Source of the DNA: Flavobacterium sp. M31R6 | GTDB taxonomy: Bacteria; Bacteroidota; Bacteroidia; Flavobacteriales; Flavobacteriaceae | Assembly (NCBI RefSeq): GCF_013284035.1 | Contig: NZ_CP054141.1 | Span: 744,001-808,000 of the forward strand | Direction: 5' to 3' | DNA: 64,000 nt | Part shown: positions 63,307-64,000 of the stretch, piece by piece | Layout: each line of letters opens with the position of its first letter | How positions within the stretch are numbered: the first letter of the stretch is position 1 | Notes under the pieces: model-generated | The model's input: only the letters and a program-made list of their open reading frames with translations | Told to the model about the DNA's origin: nothing | Database searches by the model: none | Position numbers and translations under genes: made by a program

Positions 63307-64000
63307 TTATTGTCCGTAATAGGAATCTTTTCCGTGTTTGCGTTCGTAATGCTTTTTGATTAAAGAATCCTTCAATCGTGGAGCATTTGGATTTATTTGC
63401 AAAGTCAGATATGCCATTTCGGCCACGACTTCCAGAACTTTTGAGTTATAAACTGCTTTGGCAGCGTTTTTTCCCCAAGCGAAAGGCCCATGGTTTCCGA
63501 TTAGCACCATTTCTGTTTCTTCGTACGAAAGGTTTTTTTCTTTGAAACAATCCAAGATTTGAATTCCGGTATTGTGTTCATAGTTTCCTTCGATAAGGGA
63601 ATCGGCCATTGGCGCTGCACAAGGAATATCAGAAGTTAAGTGATCGGCATGAGTGGTTCCAAAAATCGGAATGTCTCGTTGCGATTGCGCCCAAGCCACC
63701 GAATAGGTTGCATGCGTATGAGCAACACCACCAATGTTTGGCCAGTTTTTATATAAGTAAGCATGTGTTTTTGTATCCGAAGAAGGACGTAAGCTTCCTT
63801 CAATGATGTTGTTGTCAAAATCAACAATAACAATGTCTTCCGGTTTTAGGTCTTCATAAGGAACTCCGCTCGGTTTAATGGCAAAAACACCATTTTTGCG
63901 ATCGACAGCACTTACGTTTCCAAAAGTGTAAACTACCAAATTCAATGCGTTCAACTGCATATTCGCTTCGTAGCATTCTTGTTTTAAATCTTTATACTGT
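63307..64000 (-). CDS. araD: L-ribulose-5-phosphate 4-epimerase (5' end outside window)
   Basis: The frame continues past the internal ATG at 63960 to the window edge, adding QYKDLKQECYEAN before MQLNALNLVVYTFGNVS, so the real start is beyond base 64000. The zinc-binding GGVAHTHATYSVAWA and THADHL segments and the C-terminal YYGQ end are present. It converts L-ribulose 5-phosphate to D-xylulose 5-phosphate, linking arabinose to the pentose phosphate pathway. Confidence 0.95.
   Translation of the reverse strand, partial: QYKDLKQECYEANMQLNALNLVVYTFGNVSAVDRKNGVFAIKPSGVPYEDLKPEDIVIVDFDNNIIEGSLRPSSDTKTHAYLYKNWPNIGGVAHTHATYSVAWAQSQRDIPIFGTTHADHLTSDIPCAAPMADSLIEGNYEHNTGIQILDCFKEKNLSYEETEMVLIGNHGPFAWGKNAAKAVYNSKVLEVVAEMAYLTLQINPNAPRLKDSLIKKHYERKHGKDSYYGQ

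Noticed and set aside
63307..63960. Truncated araD
   Set aside because: The frame continues to the window edge with normal AraD N-terminal residues; the gene is cut only by the window.

Overview
The window is AT-rich chromosomal DNA from a member of the Bacteroidota, most likely Flavobacterium or a close relative. The evidence is the set of type IX secretion (T9SS) C-terminal sorting domains, promoter boxes of the TTG-N(19-20)-TAnnTTTG kind (best seen before atpD and bioB), a short epsilon ATPase subunit, a GH97 glycosidase, a TonB-dependent receptor and many Flavobacterium-style intergenic inverted repeats. No species can be named from the sequence alone.

Layout. 1-5 kb: 3' end of a TonB-dependent receptor, an SGNH-hydrolase lipoprotein, atpD-atpC, and a DUF4136 lipoprotein with a 60-bp inverted atpD fragment upstream. 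5.9-7.8 kb: two outer-membrane beta-barrel proteins. 7.8-12.4 kb: bioF, bioD, bioA and a FabF-like ketoacyl synthase, then recX on the other strand. 13.7-43.5 kb: six tandem, same-strand genes for very large T9SS-secreted proteins (called genes 1-6 here). 43.6-46.6 kb (minus strand): bioB, a small membrane protein, ribF. 47.2-50 kb: a secreted metzincin protease with a T9SS tail. 50-52.6 kb (minus): pth, rplY/ctc, prs. Then tRNA-Leu(CAA), an islet of secreted or lipoprotein genes of unknown function (53.0-56.4 kb), a HigB/HigA-type toxin-antitoxin pair, a GH97 glycosidase, an OsmC-like protein, and an arabinose block (araD, araA, galM) that runs off the right edge.

The main discovery candidate is the 30-kb six-gene array. 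Each full-length member has a signal peptide, a gene-specific ectodomain (LamG, GEVED, lectin-like, PA14, FN3 or Ig-like modules), a strongly conserved module of about 350-400 residues, a low-complexity linker built from a six-residue unit (X-P-P-V-V-V, 18 bp), and a T9SS-type C-terminal domain. Near-identical kilobase blocks shared between non-adjacent members, swapped C-terminal domains, a member reduced to signal peptide plus distal module, and linkers of different length suggest a surface-protein family diversified by recombination. The array lies between the bioFDA-KAS cluster and bioB.

The biotin genes cover the last four steps of biotin synthesis; the KAS next to them could supply the pimeloyl chain, but this is inference. 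The arabinose genes convert L-arabinose to L-ribulose (AraA) and epimerise L-ribulose 5-phosphate to D-xylulose 5-phosphate (AraD), with GalM handling sugar anomers. No transposase, integrase, CRISPR array or rRNA gene was seen.
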